From: Pacificoceanicola onchidii
Lineage (GTDB): Bacteria; Pseudomonadota; Alphaproteobacteria; Rhodobacterales; Rhodobacteraceae
Assembly (NCBI RefSeq): GCF_004804335.1
Contig: NZ_SRXY01000001.1
Location: 992,001 to 1,056,000 of the forward strand
Length of the DNA stretch: 64,000 nt
Reading direction: 5' to 3'
In this document: positions 49,316 through 57,654 of the stretch, piece after piece
Layout: each line of letters starts with the position of its first letter
Numbering within the stretch: position 1 is the first letter of the stretch
Notes under the pieces: model-generated
What the model saw: the letters and a program-made list of their open reading frames with translations, nothing else
Database searches by the model: none
What the model was told of the DNA's origin: nothing
Position numbers and translations under genes: made by a program

Positions 49316-50170
49316 TCCCCCTGGATCGAACAGATCGCCCCGCCTGTCGAGACCAAAGGCTGGATCGGTGAGCGCTATGACGCGGGCGCGGGACTGCAAT
49401 ACCTCAACGCCCGGTATTACGACCCAGAGTTGGCAGTGTTCATCCAGCCGGACTGGTTCGAGGTGACCAAGGCTGGGGTTGGGACGAACAGGTATTCCTA
49501 TTCGTTCAACGATCCGGTGAATTTGAGGGATCCAAGCGGAAACGAGATGAAACCGATGCCCGCTTCTCAGCTGTGGTACGAAGCCTCAAGGCGACAAATT
49601 TTAGGAGCACCAGAAAAATACTGGTGGGGTGGCAACACATTTGAAAACGCGGTACTCCGCTCAATGGGTCTCCCCAAAAACACCAGTAAGCATTATTCGG
49701 CCGAACGCGCAGTCCTAAGCAAAAACGGTTGGAGCAACGTGATTCCAGACAGTAAAGTGGTGTCAGAAGCAGTAAGCCGTCTCGGCCTTGAAGGAGTAGT
49801 AATTACTTCTGGCGAAAAGGGGTTCGGCCTCGGCTTTATTGAAGTCAAGGCCACTAGTGGCACCATCGGGTTGAAAACAGGAGATTATCAACTACAGGGC
49901 CACATTGATGCACTTTCGAATTTGCCTGGTAGCGGCACCAAGGAACTCTGGCTTGTGACGACGTCAGATGCTAAGATTGATCCATCTTAGATCGAGGGTG
50001 CGACGGGCAAGGGAGTTGTCGTTGTTCACAGCGTCGCTACATACGACTACGAGACAAAAAAGATGACTGTCGGCGATGGCGTTGTCATGAATCCAAGTGT
50101 CGCGCCTGAAAGCGGTAAGACACGCACCTACCAGCCTGAACCAACCGAAGTTGACTTGATTGAGGACTGA
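49316..50170 (+). pseudogene. Rhs C-terminal fragment with toxin domain, interrupted by an amber codon
   Basis: The frame opens after a TAG at 49313 and reads the end of an Rhs core: ERYDAGAGLQYLNARYYDP, then GVGTNRYSYSFNDPVNLRDPSGN. The long Rhs repeat shell and N-terminus are missing. A polymorphic toxin domain of about 150 residues follows, AT-richer than the core; GFIEVKATSG could be the ExK half of a PD-(D/E)xK nuclease, which is only a guess. A TAG at 49988-49990 interrupts the frame, yet 59 more sense codons follow in the same frame to a TGA at 50168-50170 (for example KGVVVVHSVATYDYETKK). A candidate immunity gene starts five bases later. An independent start could be TTG 49430. Confidence 0.75.
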
Positions 50171-50175
50171 AGAAC

Positions 50176-50457
50176 GTGGGCGGAAAGAGAAAAATTGCAA
50201 AGAAAACGGTGATTTCTGGCAGGGAAAAGGTAGATTCTGCTTTGAATGACTTGAAGCTAAACCCCAGAAGCGATCTTCTTGCTATATTTAAGAAAACAAT
50301 TCCTGCAGTGGTAAACCAAGAGTTCCTTGGAGATGACGAAGGAAAGATCTATTGCCTAGATAAAAATAGGAATTTCGTAGTAATATTTTCTAACATTGAC
50401 GAATTCGACATTCATATGAGAAATGTGGCGGCTAACATTGATGTCAACGAAGACTAG
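50176..50457 (+). CDS. Candidate immunity protein for the Rhs toxin
   Basis: This is a 93-aa hypothetical protein read from a GTG at 50176, five bases after the extended toxin frame ends. The N-terminus is lysine-rich (KRKIAKKTVISGREK) and the C-terminal half acidic (DDEGKIYCLDK, SNIDEFDIH), with no signal peptide. Rhs toxins are almost always followed by a small cytoplasmic immunity gene, and position, size and AT-rich composition fit that role. The family was not recognised. If the toxin is dead, this gene may survive as an orphan immunity gene that protects against kin. Confidence 0.65.
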   Translation: MGGKRKIAKKTVISGREKVDSALNDLKLNPRSDLLAIFKKTIPAVVNQEFLGDDEGKIYCLDKNRNFVVIFSNIDEFDIHMRNVAANIDVNED

Positions 50458-50508
50458 GAATAATCAGCTCACGAGTTTGCGGTAGTTGCCTTTTTCGCGT
50501 CCTTTCCC

Positions 50509-50796
50509 CTACCGCACCACATCCGAAACCGTATGCCGCGGCGCCCCCAGCCCTGTGCTCAGAATAGAATTCGCCCCATTGAGCTTATTCCGCCAATAGG
50601 CAGTCACATCCCCGGCCTGCGCCGCATTATGAATGACGCGGGGGCGGATCATGATGATGAGTTCCGTGCGGTCTTTCGAGGAATCCTTCGTCCGGAACAA
50701 CCCGCCAACCACCGGCACCCGCCCCAGCCCCGGCACCTCCGCGCGGGTCTTGTTATCTCGCTCCTGCACCAGCCCGGCCAAGGTCCGCGTCAGCCT
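50509..50796 (-). pseudogene. Type II secretion secretin (GspD) C-terminal fragment
   Basis: About 95 codons encode only the end of a secretin: LAGLVQERDNKTRAEVPGLG, then RVPVVGGLFRTKDSSKDRTE and LIIMIRPRVI, which are the last strands and the amphipathic segment of the outer-membrane pore. The signal peptide, N-domains and most of the beta-barrel are absent. The frame meets the amidase 3' end near 50790-50800, which looks like a rearrangement point. No other gsp genes are near, so this is a decayed remnant. Confidence 0.75.
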
Positions 50797-52214
50797 ATCT
50801 GATCCCACAACGTTGTGCACACGGGCGGGATCTGCGCCTCAATCGCCTGCATCGCATCGACGATCAGGTCTTCGCGCCATCTGCGCCCGGCGATCTGCAC
50901 GCCGACGGGCTGTGCACCGCCCGGCATCTGGGCGATATGGGTCGGCATGTTCCCGGCGGGCAACCCGAGAAAGTTCATGATGAAGGACCAATGCGCCTGC
51001 CCGAGCACTTCGCGCACGCCGTCCACTCCTTCGGTGTCGCGGCCCGGTTTGAAAAACGGCGTCACCATGAACGGGGTCAGGACAAGCGGGTAGTCCTGCA
51101 AAAACAGGGACCACTGCCGTGCGTAATGGGTACGCTTGGCCAGCATGGCGAGCGCTTCGCGGTTCTCGAACGGCGGATATTCGGCAAAGTAGATGTCGAA
51201 CAAGGCATTCACCGTCTCCGAACCGTATTTGCGAATGTCCTCTCTCAGGAGCGCCTGAACCTCGGTCATCAACGAGCGGTATCCGACCTCTCCGGTCTCG
51301 AAAGCCAGCGGGGGGTCCACCTCTTCCACGGCATAGCCCGCGTTCGACAGGGCAGAGGCGGCCTTGTCGAGTGCCGTGCCAACCTCCGGATGCAGGCCGA
51401 AGCCAAGGTCATCGCGGGTGAAGGCAACCCGGATCGGGCGCTCCAAAGGCGCCCCCTGCCATGGCATCGGAACGTGAAACGGATCGCGCGGGTCCGGAGT
51501 AATCAGGGACGGCATGGACAGATGCAGATCGGCTGCGTTGCGTGCAAGCAACCCTTGCACCGACATCGATTGCGCGAGCAGGCCGCGCTCCACCGACTGG
51601 CTCGGGTTCCATGCGGGCACGCGGCCCAGCCCTGGTTTGACCGTAACCGCCCCATTGGCCGCAGCCGGAAACCGCAGCGAGCCGCCAATATCATTGCCAT
51701 GCGCCAACGCCCCGATCCCGGCCATGACCGCAGACCCGGCCCCGCCAGAGGATCCGCCCGGCGAAACATGCCGCCCCCAAGGATTGTGCGTGCGCCCAAA
51801 CAGCGGGTTGTCGGTATCCGCACGAAAGGAGAATTCAGGCGTGTTTGTACGGCCAATCACAATCGCACCGGCTGCTTTCAGATTGCGCACAACCGGCGCA
51901 TCGTCCGGCGCAATCAGATCCTTGAGCGCGGCCACACCGTTGCTTGTGGCGTATCCTTTCTGATCGACGTTGATCTTGATCGTGACCGGCACGCCATGCA
52001 GCGGCCCTTTTGGCGCGCCCTGCGCATCGAGCGCTGCAGCTTGTGCCCTTGCTTCATCCGCAAGACTTTCGACCACGGCATTCAGGTCAGGGTTGACCTG
52101 TTCCATGCGCGCGATGGCCGCCTCCGTGACCTCGGAAACAGACACAGATCCGGCTTGTGTTGCCCGAACGATTTCGTTGGCGGGCCACTGCCAAATCGGG
52201 GCGTCCTGGGGCAT
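50790..52214 (-). CDS. Amidase signature family protein
   Basis: This is a 474-aa amidase of the Ser-cisSer-Lys class. The catalytic lysine is in GVPVTIKINVDQKG, and the cis-serine/serine pair lies in SPGGSSGGAGSAVMAG and GNDIGGSLRFPA. Targets include aryl or aliphatic amides; GatA is unlikely because gatBC partners are absent. The protein is of normal length, but its last residues (CTTLWDQIG) lie on the junction with the secretin fragment, so the C-terminal tail may have been replaced. It lies 113 bases after the MttB-like gene and may be part of the sigma-54 driven gene string. Confidence 0.88.
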   Translation of the reverse strand: MPQDAPIWQWPANEIVRATQAGSVSVSEVTEAAIARMEQVNPDLNAVVESLADEARAQAAALDAQGAPKGPLHGVPVTIKINVDQKGYATSNGVAALKDLIAPDDAPVVRNLKAAGAIVIGRTNTPEFSFRADTDNPLFGRTHNPWGRHVSPGGSSGGAGSAVMAGIGALAHGNDIGGSLRFPAAANGAVTVKPGLGRVPAWNPSQSVERGLLAQSMSVQGLLARNAADLHLSMPSLITPDPRDPFHVPMPWQGAPLERPIRVAFTRDDLGFGLHPEVGTALDKAASALSNAGYAVEEVDPPLAFETGEVGYRSLMTEVQALLREDIRKYGSETVNALFDIYFAEYPPFENREALAMLAKRTHYARQWSLFLQDYPLVLTPFMVTPFFKPGRDTEGVDGVREVLGQAHWSFIMNFLGLPAGNMPTHIAQMPGGAQPVGVQIAGRRWREDLIVDAMQAIEAQIPPVCTTLWDQIG

Positions 52215-52327
52215 TGCGCGTCCTTTCGAAACTTCTGAACCGGATTGGCGATTACTCCTATATAGAACGCGTATTCTTGGCCGAACACCACTCCTGATTG
52301 CAAGCAGGCCGTCCGTGTGGCCATCCG

Positions 52328-53872
52328 CTAATGCATATGCTCTTTGGGAAAATGAATCTTGTGACGTGCGCGGATCAAATCATCGGTCGCCGCGCTGATA
52401 TGTGTCGGGAAATGCTGGCTGAGCAACGCTCTTGCCCGCTCTTTTGCACGGCCCTGCATGTCCACACCGCCCGCTTCGGCCCACGCATCCGGACTGTTCC
52501 GGTCGCTGAGCGGCGGATAGAAGTAGTCACGCTGCATCGCGGCCAAGGTCTGATCCCCTCCCAAAAAATGTCCTTCGCCCCGAATGGCCTGTTCTATCGC
52601 ATCGAGGTTCAGCGTTTCGCCGTTGACCTCCACGCCGCGCACAACCCGCTGAACGGAACCGAGGATATCGTTGTCGATGACGAATCCTTCGAACGACACG
52701 CCAAGCAGACTGCCGAACATGCCTGCGGATTCGTAGACCAAGTTGCCGCCGGCCAATCCGGCCGCCAGCGTTGTCAGCCCTTTTTCATAACCCGCCTGCG
52801 CGTCGGGCAGCTTTGAATCTGTCATGGAGGCGGCGACACCGGAAATGAGCCCGAGGCTGTTCGTGAGCTGAGCCGACCCCGCGTTGAGGATCGCCATTTC
52901 AGCGCTTCCCCCGGCAAAAGCCCCGGTGCGCAGGTCCACGACAAACGGCCAATTCGAGAAGATCACCGGATGGCCCGGCTTAAGCAGATCAATGAGAACC
53001 AGCGCGGCAAGGGTCTCGGCAAGCGATTGCGCCAACATGCCGGCCAGTGGCGCAGGCGCAGTCGCCCCGGATTGGGCGGCAATGATCGTGTTCACGGGCA
53101 TGTTGTGGCGCAGCGCCGCCTGAGCCACGTCCACAGCGTCCTCACCATAGCGCATTGGGGAAATGATCGGCGAGATATGTGCCTTGCAAAACGGCCGCTT
53201 TTTGAAAGCGCCCGGCTCACCGAGGATCATATCAAAGAGGTCTACGCAGGCGTCCACGTGGCTGCCAAAGCTGAAGCTGTTGCCAATCGGTTTCGTGGTA
53301 CCGCTCGCTATGGCGTAAGCGGTATTCACGTCCAGATCGAAAATGTCCGCCATATCGGTGGCAACGCAACAGCGCGTGAACCAGCAGATGTTTTCCAATT
53401 GATCCGCGAGCCGCGCAAAATCATAGACGTCCCGCAGCGTGGACGGCCGATATGCGCCGCTTTCCAGATCAAGTGTTTGCACGGCTGCACCGCCAGTACC
53501 GAAACGCACAGCTTGCTTGCTGACCTCGAAATCATGTTTTGGGTCCTGACCAAAGAGCGTCAGTGATTTCGGTGTAGACGCGATGATGTCCTCGACGAAA
53601 TCGCGGCTATAGATCAGCCGCCCATGACTATCGATTTTGCAGCCCCGCGCCAGTGCAAGGTCTAGCACAACCTCGGGAACATCGCCAATGCCGATGGTCG
53701 CCAAAAGCCGGAAAGCAGCATCAACAATGGCGGCGCACTGGCTTTCCGTCAAAGGACGGTATTGCCCGCCGGGCAATCCGGACGGCGCCGGGTTCGGAAC
53801 CTCCTCTCCGGGGTTCATGCGCGACGCCACGCGCGCCGCGCGGCCTCCGGCTCTGGAACGACGGTTCGACAT
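52328..53872 (-). CDS. Non-pyrrolysine trimethylamine methyltransferase (MttB) family protein
   Basis: This 514-aa protein belongs to the MttB superfamily, whose non-pyrrolysine members demethylate quaternary amines such as glycine betaine or proline betaine and pass the methyl to a corrinoid protein. LTESQCAAIVDAAFRLLATIGI is the typical start of the barrel; further family segments are RFGTGGAAVQTLD, TTKPIGNSFSFGSHVD and YESAGMFGSLLGVSFEGFVID (in parts). No in-frame TAG is present. ATG 53872 follows GGAGG by six bases. No corrinoid protein gene is adjacent, so the methyl acceptor is unclear. Confidence 0.85.
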   Translation of the reverse strand: MSNRRSRAGGRAARVASRMNPGEEVPNPAPSGLPGGQYRPLTESQCAAIVDAAFRLLATIGIGDVPEVVLDLALARGCKIDSHGRLIYSRDFVEDIIASTPKSLTLFGQDPKHDFEVSKQAVRFGTGGAAVQTLDLESGAYRPSTLRDVYDFARLADQLENICWFTRCCVATDMADIFDLDVNTAYAIASGTTKPIGNSFSFGSHVDACVDLFDMILGEPGAFKKRPFCKAHISPIISPMRYGEDAVDVAQAALRHNMPVNTIIAAQSGATAPAPLAGMLAQSLAETLAALVLIDLLKPGHPVIFSNWPFVVDLRTGAFAGGSAEMAILNAGSAQLTNSLGLISGVAASMTDSKLPDAQAGYEKGLTTLAAGLAGGNLVYESAGMFGSLLGVSFEGFVIDNDILGSVQRVVRGVEVNGETLNLDAIEQAIRGEGHFLGGDQTLAAMQRDYFYPPLSDRNSPDAWAEAGGVDMQGRAKERARALLSQHFPTHISAATDDLIRARHKIHFPKEHMH

Positions 53873-54052
53873 ACTCAGCCTCCGGATCGATTGGGACATG
53901 CCGAAAAACTCTGGCGCTGATCCGGTTGCGAGACAAGAATTCTTTCTCGTCCGCCCGAGGCTTTGTGCACCTGGCGGGTTGGCGGCCGTTTCCATTTCCA
54001 AAGGTCACACCGATACGTGGGATGATACTTCAGCGGTCCAAGGCTTAACCGC

Positions 54053-54538
54053 TTATCGCCTGTCGCGTTTCACCGCGCTATCGCGTTTCGAAATCGTATC
54101 AATGAGCGATTGATTCAATGGGACGGATTTGCCGGTCTTGCCGTCGATCGTGACAATCGTGCAGGCCGCTTCGGCCTTGACGTCCCCGTCACAAAAGATC
54201 GCGTGCTTCATCGTCCAGGACGTTCGGCCGTACTGCGCACTTCTGGTGGCAACGATGTACTTTTGCCCCAGATGCAAAGGGGCGTGGTAGTCGAGCTGAA
54301 GGCTGCGCACGACAAGGGTCGGCCGGTTTTCGGAGACGTAATCGGAAATCCCGTAGTTCACGAAATACGAAATGCGGGCGTTTTCGAGCCAAACGACATA
54401 AGCCGCATTGTTCACGTGGTTCAGGACATCAAGTTCTGAAAACCGGACAATGTCTTCATGGCCGAACGTCCAAGGCTCGGGAATACCCTCTTTGCGAAGT
54501 TCACTTGTTGAAAGACAGGGGAATCCGGATAAGGACAA
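54053..54538 (-). CDS. Hotdog-fold acyl-CoA thioesterase
   Basis: This is a 161-aa protein of the 4-hydroxybenzoyl-CoA thioesterase/YbgC family. The segment VRFSELDVLNHVNNAAYVVWLE contains the catalytic aspartate and the HVNNA motif, followed by the long helix and strands of the hotdog fold (VVRSLQLDYHAPLHLGQKY in parts). It hydrolyses short or aromatic acyl-CoA. The start is a TTG at 54538 with GGAGAGG eight bases upstream; no ATG is available before the conserved region. It lies 25 bases after the gamma-carbonic anhydrase gene. Confidence 0.85.
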   Translation of the reverse strand: MSLSGFPCLSTSELRKEGIPEPWTFGHEDIVRFSELDVLNHVNNAAYVVWLENARISYFVNYGISDYVSENRPTLVVRSLQLDYHAPLHLGQKYIVATRSAQYGRTSWTMKHAIFCDGDVKAEAACTIVTIDGKTGKSVPLNQSLIDTISKRDSAVKRDRR

Positions 54539-54563
54539 GACCTCTACCTCTCCATTTGGTTTA

Positions 54564-55091
54564 TTACACTACCGCGAGGCCACCTCTGAAGCGCCGCATC
54601 TGTTGCTGGTAGTGCACTGCTGATGCTTCTAGCCCTTTCGACTCCGCTTCTTCAAGTTGACGCACGATCCGCCCCGGCGCGCCCATGACCAAGGCGCGCG
54701 GTGGAATGACTTTGTTTTCCGGGATCAGCGCGCCCGCGCCGATCAAGGCACCTTCGCCAATAACAGCTCCGTTCAGGATCGTGGCACCCATGCCAATCAG
54801 TGCGCCATCCCCTATTGTGCAGCCGTGCAAAATCGCCTTGTGCCCGATGGTGCAATTGACACCGATCCGAAGTGGGAAGCCGGGGTCCGTGTGCAATACA
54901 CAGTTTTCCTGAACATTGCTCCCGGCACCAACGCAAATCAGTTCGTTGTCACCACGCACGGTTGAGCCGAACCAGATCGAGACGCCATCATCAAGTGCGA
55001 CATTGCCAATCACGTTGGCGTCCGGGGCGATCCAGTAGTCCCCAGTGTCCGGCAATCGCGGACTGAGCCCGTCCAAAGTATAAGTCGGCAA
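54564..55091 (-). CDS. Gamma-class carbonic anhydrase / PaaY-like hexapeptide protein
   Basis: This 175-aa left-handed beta-helix protein is built from hexapeptide repeats (IGNVALDDGVSIWFGSTV, IGDGALIGMGATILNGAVIG in parts). The zinc-binding histidines of gamma-carbonic anhydrases are in NCVLHTDPG, IGHKAILHG and the last H of the same turn. PaaY relatives act as thioesterases, which would fit the thioesterase gene next door. A TTG start at 55091 with GAGGT upstream gives normal family length; a TTG at 55118 would add nine residues. Confidence 0.85.
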   Translation of the reverse strand: MPTYTLDGLSPRLPDTGDYWIAPDANVIGNVALDDGVSIWFGSTVRGDNELICVGAGSNVQENCVLHTDPGFPLRIGVNCTIGHKAILHGCTIGDGALIGMGATILNGAVIGEGALIGAGALIPENKVIPPRALVMGAPGRIVRQLEEAESKGLEASAVHYQQQMRRFRGGLAVV

Positions 55092-55193
55092 ATCCAAACC
55101 TCGTGTTTGCGGTACCAAAAGCGATCTGGGTGAGCGTTGCCCACCCAGGATCTGTCAAGGATGCTCAACCACAATCCCCGGCGGTAGAGCGGC

Positions 55194-55973
55194 TCAACCC
55201 GGCACCCGGCCACCGTCAACGTTCAGGGTTTGAGCGATCATGTACTCCGAGTCTTCGGAGGCCAGAAACACAGCCGCGCCTGTCATGTCTTCGACCACGC
55301 CAAAACGCCCGTAAGGCACTATTTTGTCGAGCTCTGCCTTGACCTGACCGGGTTCTTTCCCGGCGTCTTCGCCGAACTGGCGGTCCACCTTGACCCACAT
55401 GTCCGTGTCGATCACGCCCGGCGCAATCCCGTTCACGTTGATACCGTGCTCCGCTAGCTCAAAAGCCGCCGTTTGCGTCATGTGAATGAGTGCTGCCTTG
55501 CCCGCGCCGTAGTGGAAACACAGTCGCGCACCGCGCCGTCCGGCCTCGGAGGAGACGTTGATGATCCGGCCGCCATGACCTTGTTTGACCATTTGCTGTG
55601 CCGCTTTTTGCAGCATGAAGGCGGCGCCTTTGACGTTGATGTCCCAGACGTAGTCCCAGTGTTCCTCGGTCAGATCAAGCAAAAGCCGCGCATCAAACAC
55701 GCCGGCGTTGTTGAACAGGATGTCCACTTTTCCAGCCTTTTCGACAACCGCGTCAATCAAGGCCTGATGCTGGCTAAGATCACTGACATCGCAAGCAATC
55801 CCGAACGCCTTGCCGCCCGCAGAAGTGATTTCCGCCGCAGCCGCATCGCAATCCGTCTGCTTGCGCGACACAACAGCGACCGTCGCCCCTTCCTCTGCAT
55901 AGCGCTTGGCTACGGCAAGGCCGATGCCTTTGCTTCCGCCCGTGACGATGGCAACTTTTCCTGCAAGTTTCAT
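55194..55973 (-). CDS. Short-chain dehydrogenase/reductase (SDR)
   Basis: This is a 259-aa classical SDR. The cofactor motif is VTGGSKGIGLAVAKRYAEEG, the NNAG motif is ILFNNAGVFDA, and the catalytic residues lie in INVSSEAG (serine) and FHYGAGKAAL (Tyr-x-x-x-Lys). NAD preference is not clear from the loop after strand two (VVSRKQ). It starts about 40 bases after a perfect sigma-54 promoter and is the first gene of a string leading to gamma-carbonic anhydrase and thioesterase. Near a sugar-type ABC transporter, a polyol or sugar dehydrogenase role is plausible. Confidence 0.9.
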   Translation of the reverse strand: MKLAGKVAIVTGGSKGIGLAVAKRYAEEGATVAVVSRKQTDCDAAAAEITSAGGKAFGIACDVSDLSQHQALIDAVVEKAGKVDILFNNAGVFDARLLLDLTEEHWDYVWDINVKGAAFMLQKAAQQMVKQGHGGRIINVSSEAGRRGARLCFHYGAGKAALIHMTQTAAFELAEHGINVNGIAPGVIDTDMWVKVDRQFGEDAGKEPGQVKAELDKIVPYGRFGVVEDMTGAAVFLASEDSEYMIAQTLNVDGGRVPG

Positions 55974-56011
55974 GAGCTTATCCTCCCGATTTGAGTTCTC
56001 ATGAACATAGG

Positions 56012-56027
56012 AGCAAGAACTGTGCCA
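56012..56027 (-). promoter_or_regulatory. Sigma-54 (-24/-12) promoter upstream of the SDR gene
   Basis: Read on the minus strand, TGGCAC-A-GTTC-TTGCT matches the consensus TGGCACRNNNNTTGCW at every fixed position; GG and GC are ten bases apart. It lies 39 bases before the SDR start codon and just after the rpoN stop. Confidence 0.88.
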
Positions 56028-56075
56028 AGTTCGGCGCAGCCGGCACGCTTCACAAGAAAACGACCGATGCAGCTA

Positions 56076-57470
56076 TCACGCCAACAGGGCGTTCGCCTTC
56101 AATCGCCTGCGCCGTTTTGAAGACGATGGTATTTTCAATTCTTCCCGATACTTGGCGACGGTGCGTCTGGCGATATGGATGCCATCCGCATGCAGGTTGC
56201 TCGCCAAATCATCGTCCGACAACACCTTGTCGCGGGTTTCGCCCTCGATCAGCTGAACGAGCTTATGTCGGACAGCTTCCGCCGAAAGCACGGTCTCCCC
56301 GTCCGTGCCGGAGAGTTTTGCAGAGAAGAAATATCCGAGATCGAATACGCCCAGATCGCATTGAAGGTACTTGTTGGCGACCGCTCGACTAACCGTAGAT
56401 TCATGGATCTTGAGCGTCTCCGCAACATCGGTTCGGCTCAGGGGAACCAGCTTCGACGCCCCGTGGGAGAAGAACTGGCCCTGCTTCCTCACGATTTCCG
56501 TTGCAACTTTCAGGATGGTTTGCGCGCGTTGGTCAAGGCTCCGCACCAACCAATTAGCACTTGTCATGCAATCAACAACGAATTTCCGCTCCTCTTCCCC
56601 GTCCAGTCCGCGGGCAACTTCGGAATAGTAGTCCCGATTCACTAACACGCGGGGAAGGGCCTGCGGGTTCAACGCGACCTTCCAGCCACCTTCGCCGCTC
56701 TTGGTCAGATAGACATCGGGCACCGCCTGAGGCACTGGCTCGCAATCGAACCGGCGGGCTGGTTTCGGATCAAGCGTGCGCAGAACGTTGACCATACCCA
56801 CAAGTGTTTCGCGATCGACATCGCAAAGGCGCATCAGTTTTTTTGTCTCGCCCTTGGCCAGCAAGTCCAGATTGGCGAGTAACGCCTTCATGGTCAGGGG
56901 AAACCGGCCTTTGTCCTCCAGCTGACGTTGGAAGCATTCACCCAAGGACCGGGCCGCTATGCCTGCCGGGTCAAAGCTCTGAACGGCGCTCAAGACCGTC
57001 GCAACGCGTTCTTCGGCGATACCAAGCTCGGCGGCCAAACTCTCGAGCGGCCTGCGCAGGTATCCGTCTTCGTCCAAAGAGATGACAATCTGAAACGCGA
57101 TTGAACGATCCAAGCGGTCTTCGAAATGCAATCGGATCTGGGACGCGATGTGCTCCACAAGGGAAACGCTTGTGTCGGGAAGTTGGCCAAGCAGATCTTG
57201 GGTGCTGACAGACGCAGAGCCGCCGCTGGATTGTGCCCCCATGGAACGCGCGCCTGCCGGATCGGGGCCCGGCACTTTTGCCGAAGGCTGCGCGGGCCCC
57301 GCTGGGACGTCTGAAGGCTTTTCCAGAAACGGGTTCTCTTCCAAACGGTCCTTTACGAACTCGTCCAGCTCAGGACCGCTTTTGCTCAGCAGCTTGATCG
57401 ACTGAACCAGCTCCGGGGTTAGCGCAAGAGCCTGCTTCTGGGAAAGCTTAACGCCGACGGAACTGCCCAT
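56076..57470 (-). CDS. rpoN: RNA polymerase sigma-54 factor (probable specialised paralogue)
   Basis: This is a 464-aa sigma-54 with all three regions. Region I (VKLSQKQALALTPELVQSIK and LLSKSGPELDEFVKDRLEENPFLE in parts) contacts activators. Region II is a short linker of about 60 residues. The core-binding domain has LVEHIASQIRLHFEDRLDRS and ISLDEDGYLRRPLESLA, and the C-terminus has the helix-turn-helix (SRTDVAETLKIHESTVSRA) and the RpoN box ARRTVAKYRE, which reads the -24 element. Region I departs from the usual LRQSQxLVMTPQL pattern, and the gene sits in a transport cluster, so it is probably an extra copy, as in Rhodobacter species with several rpoN genes. Start MGSSVGVKLSQ at 57470. Confidence 0.93.
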   Translation of the reverse strand: MGSSVGVKLSQKQALALTPELVQSIKLLSKSGPELDEFVKDRLEENPFLEKPSDVPAGPAQPSAKVPGPDPAGARSMGAQSSGGSASVSTQDLLGQLPDTSVSLVEHIASQIRLHFEDRLDRSIAFQIVISLDEDGYLRRPLESLAAELGIAEERVATVLSAVQSFDPAGIAARSLGECFQRQLEDKGRFPLTMKALLANLDLLAKGETKKLMRLCDVDRETLVGMVNVLRTLDPKPARRFDCEPVPQAVPDVYLTKSGEGGWKVALNPQALPRVLVNRDYYSEVARGLDGEEERKFVVDCMTSANWLVRSLDQRAQTILKVATEIVRKQGQFFSHGASKLVPLSRTDVAETLKIHESTVSRAVANKYLQCDLGVFDLGYFFSAKLSGTDGETVLSAEAVRHKLVQLIEGETRDKVLSDDDLASNLHADGIHIARRTVAKYREELKIPSSSKRRRRLKANALLA

Positions 57471-57654
57471 GCTCACGCCCTCAGCGGGCCGCAAGACGGC
57501 GCGATCCGCCCACGGCAATCATGATGTTCAGAATTTCTTGCGACACAGACGATGGCAGCCTCCCTGACAACAGCTTTGTAAAACCCGAAAACAGCAGGAG
57601 CAGCATCACCCTAGCGCCCCTGCTGACTTCGGGCGACTCTTTAGCGAGTTGGCA

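Noticed and set aside
49184-50820. A complete Rhs or type VI secretion locus
   Set aside because: No VgrG, Hcp or full Rhs shell is present; only C-terminal debris and a small downstream gene remain.
52328-53872. Pyrrolysine-containing trimethylamine methyltransferase
   Set aside because: The frame runs to its natural end without an in-frame TAG, and no pyl genes are near; it is a non-pyrrolysine family member.
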